5,968 bases of DNA, taken from positions 1 through 5,968 of the forward strand of contig JAQUXV010000178.1 of NCBI GenBank assembly GCA_028692205.1. Direction: 5' to 3'. A program made the position numbers and the translations under genes. The notes below the pieces were generated by a model. It did not search any database and had not been told where the DNA came from. It was given only the letters and a program-made list of their open reading frames with translations. Below, in pieces: positions 1 to 5,903 of this stretch; the stretch's first letter is position 1; the number at the start of each line of letters is the position of its first letter. The DNA comes from Eubacteriales bacterium. Its GTDB lineage: Bacteria > Bacillota_A > Clostridia > Christensenellales > Aristaeellaceae.

Positions 1-560
1 TGGTGGAAAACGGCTTTCAGACCATTAAGGAGCTGTGGTCGCCGATCTTTGACGAGTACGACCGCTGCGGTGTAAAGCTGGCGCTGGAAGTGCACCCCAC
101 GGAGATCGCGTTTGACTACTATTCCACAAAGCGCCTGCTGGAGACGCTGGAGTACCGGCCCACGCTGGGGCTGAACTTCGATCCCAGCCACCTGCTGTGG
201 CAGGGCGTGGACCCGGCGATCTTCCTGCGTGATTTCGGCAAGCAGGTGTACCATGTCCACCTGAAGGATGTGCGCCTCAACCGGGATGGCCGCGGCGGCA
301 TTCTTGGCTCGCACATCGAGTTCGGCGATACCCGCAGGGGCTGGAACTTCGTTTCGCTGGGGCATGGCGATGTGGATTTCGAAGGCATCATCCGTGAGCT
401 GAACCAGATGCGCTACGAAGGCCCGCTCTGTGTAGAGTGGGAGGACAGCGGCATGGAGCGCATTCACGGCGCGACCGAGGCGCTGGCGTTTGCCAAAAAG
501 ATCAACTTCAGCCCTTCGGAGGTCAGCTTCGACGCGGCGCTGAAGGCGCACGACGAGTAA
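1..560 (+). CDS. Sugar phosphate isomerase/epimerase-like TIM-barrel protein, 5'-truncated by the window edge
   Basis: Open frame from the window edge (first full codon at position 3) to TAA at 558-560, giving the last 185 residues. Members of the xylose isomerase-like/AP endonuclease 2 superfamily are usually about 270-330 residues, so roughly the first third lies upstream; the GTG at position 3 is internal, not a start. Visible in order (residues of the fragment): LALEVHP (27-31, metal-ligand Glu29), GLNFDPSH (56-63, Asp60 and His63), YHVHLKD (83-89, metal and substrate histidines), GHGDVDF (120-126) and VEWED (144-148, C-terminal metal-ligand Glu). These match the divalent-metal site of sugar isomerases/epimerases acting on keto or inositol-type sugars in the cytoplasm. 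The exact substrate cannot be told. The gene is followed by a terminator and a convergent regulator gene, so it belongs to an upstream transcription unit. Superfamily assignment is firm; the reaction is inference. Confidence 0.88.
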   Translation, partial: VENGFQTIKELWSPIFDEYDRCGVKLALEVHPTEIAFDYYSTKRLLETLEYRPTLGLNFDPSHLLWQGVDPAIFLRDFGKQVYHVHLKDVRLNRDGRGGILGSHIEFGDTRRGWNFVSLGHGDVDFEGIIRELNQMRYEGPLCVEWEDSGMERIHGATEALAFAKKINFSPSEVSFDAALKAHDE

Positions 561-690
561 CGCCGCGTACGCGGCCGGCCGCATCTGCCGGGGGAAAGAG
601 AAACAACTTCGCATTACAATGCCATAAACGTGGTTGTGTTGACAGACGATATGCCATTCTAACATCCTGACCCATCAAATTCAGTACAGA

Positions 691-740
691 AAACCGCCGG
701 AAACGGCGAACCCTTTCCGGCGGTTTGGCGTGATTTTTTT
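691..740. terminator. Bidirectional rho-independent terminator between convergent genes
   Basis: A perfect 13-bp inverted repeat, AAACCGCCGGAAA (691-703) and TTTCCGGCGGTTT (714-726), encloses a 10-nt loop. On the plus strand a run of seven T (734-740) follows after a 7-nt gap. On the minus strand the stem is followed by TTTTCTGT (running down from 726), so the minus direction is the tighter match. It lies between the ends of the plus-strand isomerase-like gene (560) and the minus-strand ROK regulator (794), where both transcripts need to stop. Confidence 0.88.
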
Positions 741-793
741 AAGGGATTCCGGCCCGCGCCGGATGCTTCCATACGGCTGCGAAGGAGGCGCGC

Positions 794-1975
794 TTACCGT
801 TCCGGGCCGACCAGCGCCTGCTGCATGGCCTGCCGCACGGCCAGCGACGCCGCGGCGCTTAAGTTGAGCGGCTCGCCTTCCAGAAGGCGAATCTGCACGG
901 CGTGCTTCTGCGTAAAGATGGATCTGGAATAAAGCGTGTCCAGCATCCAGAAGAACAGCGCGCGCTGTTCCCGTAGCCACGTGCAGAAGATTAGCAGTTC
1001 CTTGGGATCGTACGTCATGATGATGGTGGATGTGGTGTCCACCAGATAGTTTATGGCCTGCGACAGCACGCGGGAGGCGACCGCGTCGCCCTGCTGCGCC
1101 AGCTGCAGCACCTGTGCCACCGTCGTCTGCCGGGAGCTGCTTTGCGCGTTGTACTGCTGCACGATGCCGATATCGGAACAATACAGCTCCAAACAGCCGG
1201 TGTTGCCGCAGGGGCAGGGAATACCGTCCTTGCGCACCGTAAGGTGGCCGATCTCGCCCGCGAGGCTGTGGTCCCCGCGAAACACCTGCCCGTTGATCAT
1301 CAGCGCCGAGCCGATGCCCTCGCAAATGGAAAGGTAGGCGCAGCAGCCGGTATCCCGTACCTTGCCGGTTTGCGAAAGCAGCTCCAGCGCGGCGTATACA
1401 TCCTTATCGGCGAACACCGGGCAGCCCAGCGACTGTTTCAGCCGCTCGGCCAGCGGGAACTGCTGCCACTTGGGCGCGCCGCTGATCTGTTGCACCACGC
1501 CGGTTTCGTAATCCACGGGGCCGGGCAGTGAAACGCCTACGCCCAGCAGCTTCTCCCGTGGGAAGCGGGTTTGCGACAGGCATTTATCCATCGCCCGCAC
1601 AGCCTGCCCCGTATAAGTCTCCGGCCCAATCTCCGGCATGGACAGGGGAATCTCCTCCTTGGACAGGGGGTTGAGCGACAGATCGAAAATGCCCACTTCC
1701 AGCCGGTCCAGCCGAATGCTGATGCTGCCTACGCAGCCGATGTCCGACGCGAGGCGGTACAGGCTCGCGCGGCGGCCGCCGGTGGAGGCGGCCATTCCCT
1801 GACAAACGATCAATTTATATTTCAGCAATTGCGCGACCGCGCTGTGAACGGTGGAGGGCATCAGCCCGGTTTGGTTGCACAGTTCCGGCTTGGAAATCCC
1901 GGGGTGTTGATGGATCAGTTGCAAAATACTAACGACATGAGCCATTTTGACAGGCGTCGATTTTTGAGATTTCAT
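794..1975 (-). CDS. ROK-family transcriptional repressor (XylR/NagC/Mlc type)
   Basis: A 393-residue protein, the usual length for ROK repressors. Residues about 10-60 form a winged helix-turn-helix (ISKPELCNQTG, then STVHSAVAQLLKYKLI as recognition helix and wing start). Residues about 80-390 are a ROK domain: LPGPVDYETG (150-159), the family signature around CEGIGSALMINGQ (218-230), GEIGH (240-244) and a zinc centre CPCGNTGCLE (254-263) with His244 and Cys254, Cys256, Cys261. The sugar-binding face therefore looks intact, but the kinase parts are worn. The N-terminal phosphate loop lacks DxGG, END at the catalytic site reads DKD (190-192), and the C-terminal GG nucleotide motif reads DPKELLIFC (323-331). 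It probably binds a sugar or sugar phosphate as effector without phosphorylating it. It is divergent from the HAD-kinase operon, so that operon and its own gene are the likely targets. The ATG at 1975 has only a weak ribosome site; the next in-frame ATG (codon 11) has none better and would cut into the DNA-binding domain. Confidence 0.93.
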   Translation of the reverse strand: MKSQKSTPVKMAHVVSILQLIHQHPGISKPELCNQTGLMPSTVHSAVAQLLKYKLIVCQGMAASTGGRRASLYRLASDIGCVGSISIRLDRLEVGIFDLSLNPLSKEEIPLSMPEIGPETYTGQAVRAMDKCLSQTRFPREKLLGVGVSLPGPVDYETGVVQQISGAPKWQQFPLAERLKQSLGCPVFADKDVYAALELLSQTGKVRDTGCCAYLSICEGIGSALMINGQVFRGDHSLAGEIGHLTVRKDGIPCPCGNTGCLELYCSDIGIVQQYNAQSSSRQTTVAQVLQLAQQGDAVASRVLSQAINYLVDTTSTIIMTYDPKELLIFCTWLREQRALFFWMLDTLYSRSIFTQKHAVQIRLLEGEPLNLSAAASLAVRQAMQQALVGPER

Positions 1976-1989
1976 TTTTTGCCACAGCT

Positions 1990-2017
1990 TTCATGAAACT
2001 TATTTCAGAGGTAGAAT
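1990..2017 (+). promoter_or_regulatory. Possible promoter of the HAD-kinase operon
   Basis: The plus strand carries TAGAAT (2012-2017, 5 of 6 to the -10 consensus), with a weak TTCATG (1990-1995) 16 bp upstream as -35. This would start transcription near 2024, about 50 nt before the first start codon. An alternative is TATATT at 2026-2031, with an even weaker -35. Either would overlap the palindromic operator candidate and face the repressor promoter. A promoter is expected here because the operon has no other upstream region; which hexamers are used is uncertain. Confidence 0.4.
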
Positions 2018-2023
2018 TAAGTT
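1997..2023. promoter_or_regulatory. Imperfect palindrome, candidate operator for the ROK repressor
   Basis: AACTTATTT (1997-2005) and AATTAAGTT (2015-2023) match as inverted repeats at 8 of 9 positions across a 9-nt centre. The inner TTATTT, nine bases, then AATTAA arrangement resembles the geometry of NagC/Mlc operators from Escherichia coli, which are bound by ROK repressors. The site would cover about +1 to +25 of the repressor transcript and the -10 element of the plus-strand promoter candidate. One bound repressor could thus control both directions. Binding is inference from position and symmetry. Confidence 0.5.
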
Positions 2024-2028
2024 CTTAT

Positions 2029-2057
2029 ATTCTATCAAGGTTTTGCACGCTTGTCAA
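2029..2057 (-). promoter_or_regulatory. Near-consensus sigma-70/sigma-A promoter of the ROK repressor gene
   Basis: Read on the minus strand, TTGACA (2057 down to 2052, perfect -35) is followed after exactly 17 bp by TAGAAT (2034 down to 2029, 5 of 6 to the -10 consensus). Transcription would begin near 2022, leaving an untranslated leader of about 47 nt before the ATG at 1975. The -35 element ends only about 9 bp before the Shine-Dalgarno sequence of the divergent HAD gene, so the two directions share very little DNA. Confidence 0.8.
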
Positions 2058-2065
2058 GACGGAAC

Positions 2066-2072
2066 GGAGGAG
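2066..2072 (+). promoter_or_regulatory. Ribosome binding site that fixes the HAD gene start
   Basis: GGAGGAG at 2066-2072 lies directly before ATG 2075 (GGAGG to ATG, 4 nt). It decides against the longer frame opening at TTG 2051, which has no such sequence before it and which would place this ribosome site inside the coding region. Confidence 0.75.
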
Positions 2073-2074
2073 AA

Positions 2075-2887
2075 ATGGAACTGGAAATTATCCGGCGTCG
2101 CCCGGAGGGAAAAGTTTTCCATTATGCGGTGCTGGACTTTGACGGCACGCTGAGCCTGATTCGCGAGGGTTGGCAGCCCATCATGATCGGTTATTTCACC
2201 GAAGCGCTGCGGGACACGCCGGAGGGGCGCGACAGCGACGGCGCGGCTTTGCGGGAGCAGGCGCGGGAAATGATCTTCTTCCACACGGGCAAACAGACCA
2301 TTTACCAGTGCATTGCGCTTGCGGAGCGGATTGCGGCTATGGGCGGCAAGCCCCTTGACCCGCAGGCGTACAAAGACGAGTATCTTCGCCGCCTGATGCT
2401 GAAGATCGACGATCGCCTCACCGGCCTGCAAACCGGGCGCATCGACCCCGAAACACTGACCGTGCCGGGAACATACGCCCTGCTGGATATGCTGAAGCGC
2501 CACGGCGTAACGCCCTACCTCGCCAGCGGCACCGACGAGGAAAGCGTGCTCCACGAGGCGGAACTGCTGGGGCTGACGCCGTACTTTGGAAAACACATTC
2601 ACGGCGCCCAGCGGGATTACAAAACCTTCTCCAAAAAAATGGTCATCGAGCGAATGATCCGCGAGAACGACCTTGAAGGCGAAAGCCTGCTTGGTTTCGG
2701 CGACGGTTATGTGGAGATCGAGAACGTGAAGGAAGTCGGGGGATACGCCGTGGGCGTCGCCTCCAACGAAGTCGAGCGGCAAGGTATCGACGCGTGGAAA
2801 CGCGAGCGTCTGCTGCGCGCCGGTGCGGACGCGATTATCCCCGATTACCGGGGGATCGGAGCGTTGGAGCGTTTTTTATTCTCGTAA
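2075..2887 (+). CDS. HAD-superfamily phosphatase (phosphoglycolate phosphatase-like)
   Basis: A 270-residue cytoplasmic hydrolase that should remove phosphate from a small phosphorylated metabolite through an aspartyl-phosphate intermediate. Motif I is LDFDGTL (20-26; nucleophile Asp21, acid/base Asp23). Motif II is ASGTD (150-154; Ser151). Motif III is a lysine of SKKMV (Lys187 or Lys188). Motif IV is GFGDGYVEIE (207-216), with Asp210 and Glu214 as magnesium ligands. Residues about 30-130, mostly predicted helix, form a C1-type cap between motifs I and II; at about 100 residues it is somewhat larger than in typical phosphoglycolate phosphatases. No signal peptide is visible. It is the first gene of the operon divergent from the ROK repressor, with two sugar kinases downstream, so a sugar phosphate is the likely substrate. 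All catalytic residues are present. Family is secure, substrate unknown. Confidence 0.88.
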   Translation: MELEIIRRRPEGKVFHYAVLDFDGTLSLIREGWQPIMIGYFTEALRDTPEGRDSDGAALREQAREMIFFHTGKQTIYQCIALAERIAAMGGKPLDPQAYKDEYLRRLMLKIDDRLTGLQTGRIDPETLTVPGTYALLDMLKRHGVTPYLASGTDEESVLHEAELLGLTPYFGKHIHGAQRDYKTFSKKMVIERMIRENDLEGESLLGFGDGYVEIENVKEVGGYAVGVASNEVERQGIDAWKRERLLRAGADAIIPDYRGIGALERFLFS

Positions 2888-2988
2888 CCATCCCGGCGGC
2901 CACAACCGTTTTGCTGAGTTGCGCAATGGAAGCCAAACGATACGTTTTGTACGATGCTTGATTGGAAACCGATTCGTTCCCCCGTATG

Positions 2989-2995
2989 AAAGGAG
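2989..2995 (+). promoter_or_regulatory. Ribosome binding site that decides between two nearby ATG starts
   Basis: AAAGGAG at 2989-2995 precedes two in-frame ATG codons. The first (2999) is only 3 nt away, too close for normal initiation; the second (3005) is 9 nt away and fits better. The 117-nt gap before the preferred start (2888-3004) is AT-richer than its neighbours and otherwise holds only short symmetric pieces (AAACG, ATA, CGTTT at 2935-2947). I see no convincing terminator or promoter in it. Confidence 0.65.
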
Positions 2996-3004
2996 CCAAT
3001 GCCT

Positions 3005-3967
3005 ATGCCTTTTCCGGAGTTCGACCGCGCCCGCCTGAACCTGCTGCCGCTGAGCGAACGGGTGCATGATCTGGATTTGAGTGTGATGATGGACGTCGAC
3101 GACCCTACGGACTACCGCCACCCGACGATTGAAACGCTGGCGGAGCGCATCCGCGCCGCGCGGGCCAAAGGCGCGCCGGTGCTGATGATGATGGGCGCGC
3201 ATGTGATCCGCGCGGGTGCGGGGCCGCTGTTGATTCGCCTGATGGAGGAGGGGTGGATTACCCACTTCGCCTTAAACGGCGCGGGCGGCATCCATGATTT
3301 TGAATTCGCCCTGATCGGCGCGACCACCGAAAGCGTGGCGAAATACATCAGCGAGGGGCAGTTCGGCCTGTGGCGGGAGGACGCGCGCTACAACGAGGCC
3401 GTGAACCTCGGCGTAAAGGAAGGACTGGGCTTCGGCGAAGCGCTGGGCAAATATATCTGGGAGAATGGGTTCCCGTATAGGAACATCAGCTTGCTCGCGG
3501 CGGGGTACAAAAACCAGGTGCCGGTGACGGTGCACGTGGGCATTGGGTGCGATATTGTGCACGAGCAGCCCAACGCCGACGGCGCGGCCATTGGCGAGGC
3601 GACGTACCGTGATTTTCTGATTTATGCCAACACCATCGAGAAGCTGGAAAACGGTGTGTTTTTGAATTTCGGTTCCGCGGTGATCGGCCCGGAGGTGTAC
3701 CTGAAGGCGCTTTCGATGAGCCGCAACGTGGCCAAACAGGAAGGGCGATCCATCGCGCACTTCACCACCGCCGTGCTGGATCTGCTGCCGCTGGAGGGTA
3801 AGGACATCCACGACGCGCCGCCGAAAACCGACCCGCGTTACTATTTCCGCCCGTGGAAAACCATTATGGCCCGCACCGTGGCCGACGGGGGCGAAAGCTT
3901 CTACGTGCAGGGCAAACACCGGGATACCGTGATGTATCTGGCGAAATTGCTGCTGAAGGGGGCGTAA
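3005..3967 (+). CDS. Deoxyhypusine synthase-like protein of unknown function
   Basis: A 320-residue soluble protein (322 if ATG 2999 is used). It resembles the bacterial branch of the deoxyhypusine synthase (DHS) family, a Rossmann-like NAD-dependent fold. Landmarks are MMGAHVIRAGAGPLLI (62-77), LNGAGGIHDFE (90-100), ALIGATTES (102-110), GIGCDIVHEQP (179-189), NFGSAVIGPEVYLKAL (221-236) and FTTAVLDLLPL (253-263). True DHS transfers an aminobutyl group from spermidine to a lysine of eIF5A, which bacteria lack. The canonical block EFDGSDSGA is absent, and the catalytic WGK has only a doubtful counterpart, PWKTI (283-287). Classical DHS activity, and activity as the DHS-derived bacterial homospermidine synthase, are therefore unlikely. 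It sits between a HAD phosphatase and a PfkB kinase (3 nt from the kinase), suggesting a role in carbohydrate metabolism, perhaps NAD-dependent chemistry on a sugar. The family call rests on remembered motif patterns; the function is open. Confidence 0.72.
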   Translation: MPFPEFDRARLNLLPLSERVHDLDLSVMMDVDDPTDYRHPTIETLAERIRAARAKGAPVLMMMGAHVIRAGAGPLLIRLMEEGWITHFALNGAGGIHDFEFALIGATTESVAKYISEGQFGLWREDARYNEAVNLGVKEGLGFGEALGKYIWENGFPYRNISLLAAGYKNQVPVTVHVGIGCDIVHEQPNADGAAIGEATYRDFLIYANTIEKLENGVFLNFGSAVIGPEVYLKALSMSRNVAKQEGRSIAHFTTAVLDLLPLEGKDIHDAPPKTDPRYYFRPWKTIMARTVADGGESFYVQGKHRDTVMYLAKLLLKGA

Positions 3968-3970
3968 CCG

Positions 3971-4975
3971 ATGAAGGAGGAGCGCCTTTCGGCACTGCTC
4001 TCCCGCTTTCGGGGACTGAAGATCGCGGTGGTTGGGGATCTGTTTCTGGATCGGTGGTACCGTATCGACCCGACGCTGGACGAACCGTCCGTGGAAACGG
4101 GGCTCACCGCGTGGCAGGTGGTGGAAAAACAGGCCAGCGCGGGCGCGGCGGGCACGGTGCTGAACAACCTGCACGCGCTGGGCGTGGGCAAGCTGTATGC
4201 CGTCGGCTTTACGGGCGACGATGGCGACGGCTGGCAAATGCGGAAACTGCTGGCCGATCAGGGGATTGATACGGAGCACGTGCAAATTGTGCCCGAACGG
4301 ATGACTCCCTGCTACCTGAAACCGATGTTCCGCCGCGAAGGCGGCTGGGAGGAAGGCAACCGACTGGATGTGAAAAACCGGTTGCGTACGCCCGCGTGGG
4401 TGGAAGATAAGCTGAACGGCTCGCTGGAAGCGCTGGCTGGAACCGTGGATGCGATGATCGTGCTGGATCAGCCGACCGAGACGGATACGGGCGCGGTGAC
4501 CGCGCGCGTGCGGGACGAGCTGGCGGCGCTGGGGGAAGCCTATCCGAACCTGCTGATTTACGCCGATTCGCGCGCGCGTATTTCGCAGTTCCGCAATGTG
4601 ATGATCAAGTGCAACCATCTGGAAGTGGCGCAGGCGGTCGGTGAGGATGTGCCGCTGTCCGAGGCGATGGCGCGCCTGCGGGCGATCACCCGCCGGCCCG
4701 TGATCGTTACCCTCGGCAAGGACGGCATTGCCGTGGAAGACGGGGTGGTGGTTCCCGCCGCGCGGCAGGCGGGGCCGATTGACGTATGCGGCGCGGGCGA
4801 CGCCACCACCGCCGCGCTGGTGAGCGGCCTGTGCGCGGGCGCGACGGCTGCGGAGGCGGCGGAACTGGGTAATTTATGCGCGGGCGTAACGGTGCGCAAG
4901 CTTGGCACCACCGGCACCGCCACGCAGGAGGAGCTTTGGGCCCTCTATCACGAGCAGTTTGAGGAGCAGGTATGA
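3971..4975 (+). CDS. PfkB-family carbohydrate kinase, RfaE/HldE-like
   Basis: A 334-residue ribokinase-fold enzyme that should transfer the ATP gamma-phosphate to a sugar or sugar phosphate in the cytoplasm. VVGDLFLDRWY (20-30) is the first strand and substrate-binding Asp region. SAGAAGTVLNNLHALG (56-71) is the first PfkB signature. RLDVKN (131-136) is the arginine-aspartate segment typical of RfaE-type heptose kinases. KCNHLE (213-218) and VTLGKDG (246-252) border the ATP site. DVCGAGDATTAAL (271-283) is the second signature, with oxyanion hole GAG and catalytic base Asp277. The order of motifs and the LDRWY opening resemble the kinase domain of HldE rather than ribokinase or fructokinase, but there is no adenylyltransferase domain. 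AAGGGGG (3956-3962) stands 8 nt before the ATG. Its stop codon overlaps the next start as ATGA, suggesting translational coupling to the ROK kinase. Family is certain; heptose phosphate as substrate is only a suggestion. Confidence 0.92.
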   Translation: MKEERLSALLSRFRGLKIAVVGDLFLDRWYRIDPTLDEPSVETGLTAWQVVEKQASAGAAGTVLNNLHALGVGKLYAVGFTGDDGDGWQMRKLLADQGIDTEHVQIVPERMTPCYLKPMFRREGGWEEGNRLDVKNRLRTPAWVEDKLNGSLEALAGTVDAMIVLDQPTETDTGAVTARVRDELAALGEAYPNLLIYADSRARISQFRNVMIKCNHLEVAQAVGEDVPLSEAMARLRAITRRPVIVTLGKDGIAVEDGVVVPAARQAGPIDVCGAGDATTAALVSGLCAGATAAEAAELGNLCAGVTVRKLGTTGTATQEELWALYHEQFEEQV

Positions 4976-5901
4976 ACGAGCTGTGTTTTGATATCGGCGG
5001 TTCCAAGTATATAACGGGGCTGGTAAACGATCAGGGCGAGGTGCTGTGCGCCGAGCGCCGGGAGTGGGACGAGCTGACCCCGAAAGGCGTAATAGCGTCG
5101 CTGATCGCTTCCGGCAGGCAGCTCTTAGCCGCGCACCCGGAGTATGCGCCGGACGTGATCGGCGTAACCATTCCCGGGCTGGCGAAGGCGGAGGAAGGCC
5201 TGTGGGTGGAAGCGAGCTTTTCCGGCATCCGCGACCTGCCCATCGGCAGGCTGCTCCGGGAGGCATTCGGCCTGCCTGTGTACGGCGAAAACGACGCCAA
5301 GGCCTGCGCGCTGGCGGAAAAGTTGTTCGGCGCAGCGAAGCACGTAAGCCATTTTCTGTACCTGACGGTTTCCAACGGCGTCGGCGGGGCGGTGTTCTCC
5401 GACGGGCGGCTGTTGTACGGTTCCGGCGCGGCGGGGGAATGCGGGCATGTGACGGTGGTGGAAAACGGCCGTCTGTGCAAGTGCGGCAAAAACGGCTGCC
5501 TGGAGGCGTATGCCGCGGGGCCGGGGCTGACAAGAACGTATGAGGAGCTTTCGGGCATCCGCGCGGACGGCGAGCACATTGCCGGGCTGGCCCGCCGGGG
5601 CGAGACGGCGGCGCTGGAAGCGTTCCGGCTGGAGGGCGTGTATTTGGGGCGGATGATCGGCATGGCTGTGAACCTGCTGAGCCCCGATAAGGTGATTATC
5701 GGCGGCGGGCTGTCGCTGGCTTTCGACCTGTTTGAACATTCGTTGGCGGAAACCGTGGCCGGGCATGTGTACCGCTCGGCCAACCCGGCGGTAACGCTGA
5801 CGGCGACGCCGCTGGGGTACTACGGCGGGCTGCTGGGCGCGGCGGCGCTTGCGCTGTGCGGCCCGGAGCAGCGATACGGCTATCACGGAAAGGCGGTATA
5901 A
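4972..5901 (+). CDS. ROK-family sugar kinase (glucokinase/N-acetylhexosamine kinase-like)
   Basis: A 309-residue enzyme without a DNA-binding domain, the normal length of ROK kinases. FDIGGSKY (6-13) is the ATP phosphate loop. GVTIPG (64-69) is a conserved substrate-domain strand. GENDAKA (105-111) carries the catalytic base Asp108. TVSNGVGGAVF (132-142) and GECGH (155-159) belong to the ROK signature, and His159 with Cys169, Cys171 and Cys176 (CKCGKNGCLE) form the structural zinc site. VIIGGG (241-246) is the second nucleotide motif. Every element worn down in the ROK repressor of this window is intact here, so this copy should be catalytically active on a hexose or aminohexose. GAGGAG (4961-4966) lies 5 nt before the ATG, inside the end of the PfkB gene; the genes overlap by 4 nt. 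No substrate can be assigned from sequence alone. Confidence 0.93.
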   Translation: MNELCFDIGGSKYITGLVNDQGEVLCAERREWDELTPKGVIASLIASGRQLLAAHPEYAPDVIGVTIPGLAKAEEGLWVEASFSGIRDLPIGRLLREAFGLPVYGENDAKACALAEKLFGAAKHVSHFLYLTVSNGVGGAVFSDGRLLYGSGAAGECGHVTVVENGRLCKCGKNGCLEAYAAGPGLTRTYEELSGIRADGEHIAGLARRGETAALEAFRLEGVYLGRMIGMAVNLLSPDKVIIGGGLSLAFDLFEHSLAETVAGHVYRSANPAVTLTATPLGYYGGLLGAAALALCGPEQRYGYHGKAV

Positions 5902-5903
5902 CC

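Noticed and set aside
562..575. A 14-bp perfect palindrome GCCGCGTACGCGGC just after the isomerase-like gene
   Set aside because: No T-run follows it and it has no loop; it may be chance in GC-rich DNA, and the hairpin at 691-740 explains termination better.
639..667. A perfect TTGACA (639-644) upstream of the terminator, suggesting a promoter for a short RNA ending near 740
   Set aside because: No acceptable -10 hexamer lies 16-18 bp downstream (AACATC or ACATCC), so one hexamer alone does not support a transcript.
748..763. A second hairpin (TCCGGC, CCGC, GCCGGA) near the 3' end of the ROK repressor gene
   Set aside because: Only 6 bp, with no T-run next to it in either direction; on the minus strand an A-run follows, which belongs to the larger downstream terminator.
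2054..2782. A 242-codon minus-strand open frame opposite the HAD gene
   Set aside because: Low-complexity composition, no recognisable domain, and fully covered by a HAD gene with all four motifs.
2051..2887. A longer HAD product starting at TTG 2051
   Set aside because: The strong GGAGGAG at 2066-2072 points to ATG 2075, and the extra eight residues encode the ribosome site itself and overlap the divergent promoter -35.
2961..2983. A LacI-type or cre operator in the gap before the DHS-like gene (GGAAACCGATTCGTTCC)
   Set aside because: The symmetry breaks after three or four bases on each side, and the match to the cre consensus is poor in either register.
3272..4618. A 448-codon open frame on the minus strand, antisense to the DHS-like and PfkB genes
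   Set aside because: Its product is rich in His, Arg, Gln and Ala with no family motifs, as expected from reading GC-rich genes backwards. The plus-strand genes under it have clear catalytic motifs and ribosome sites.
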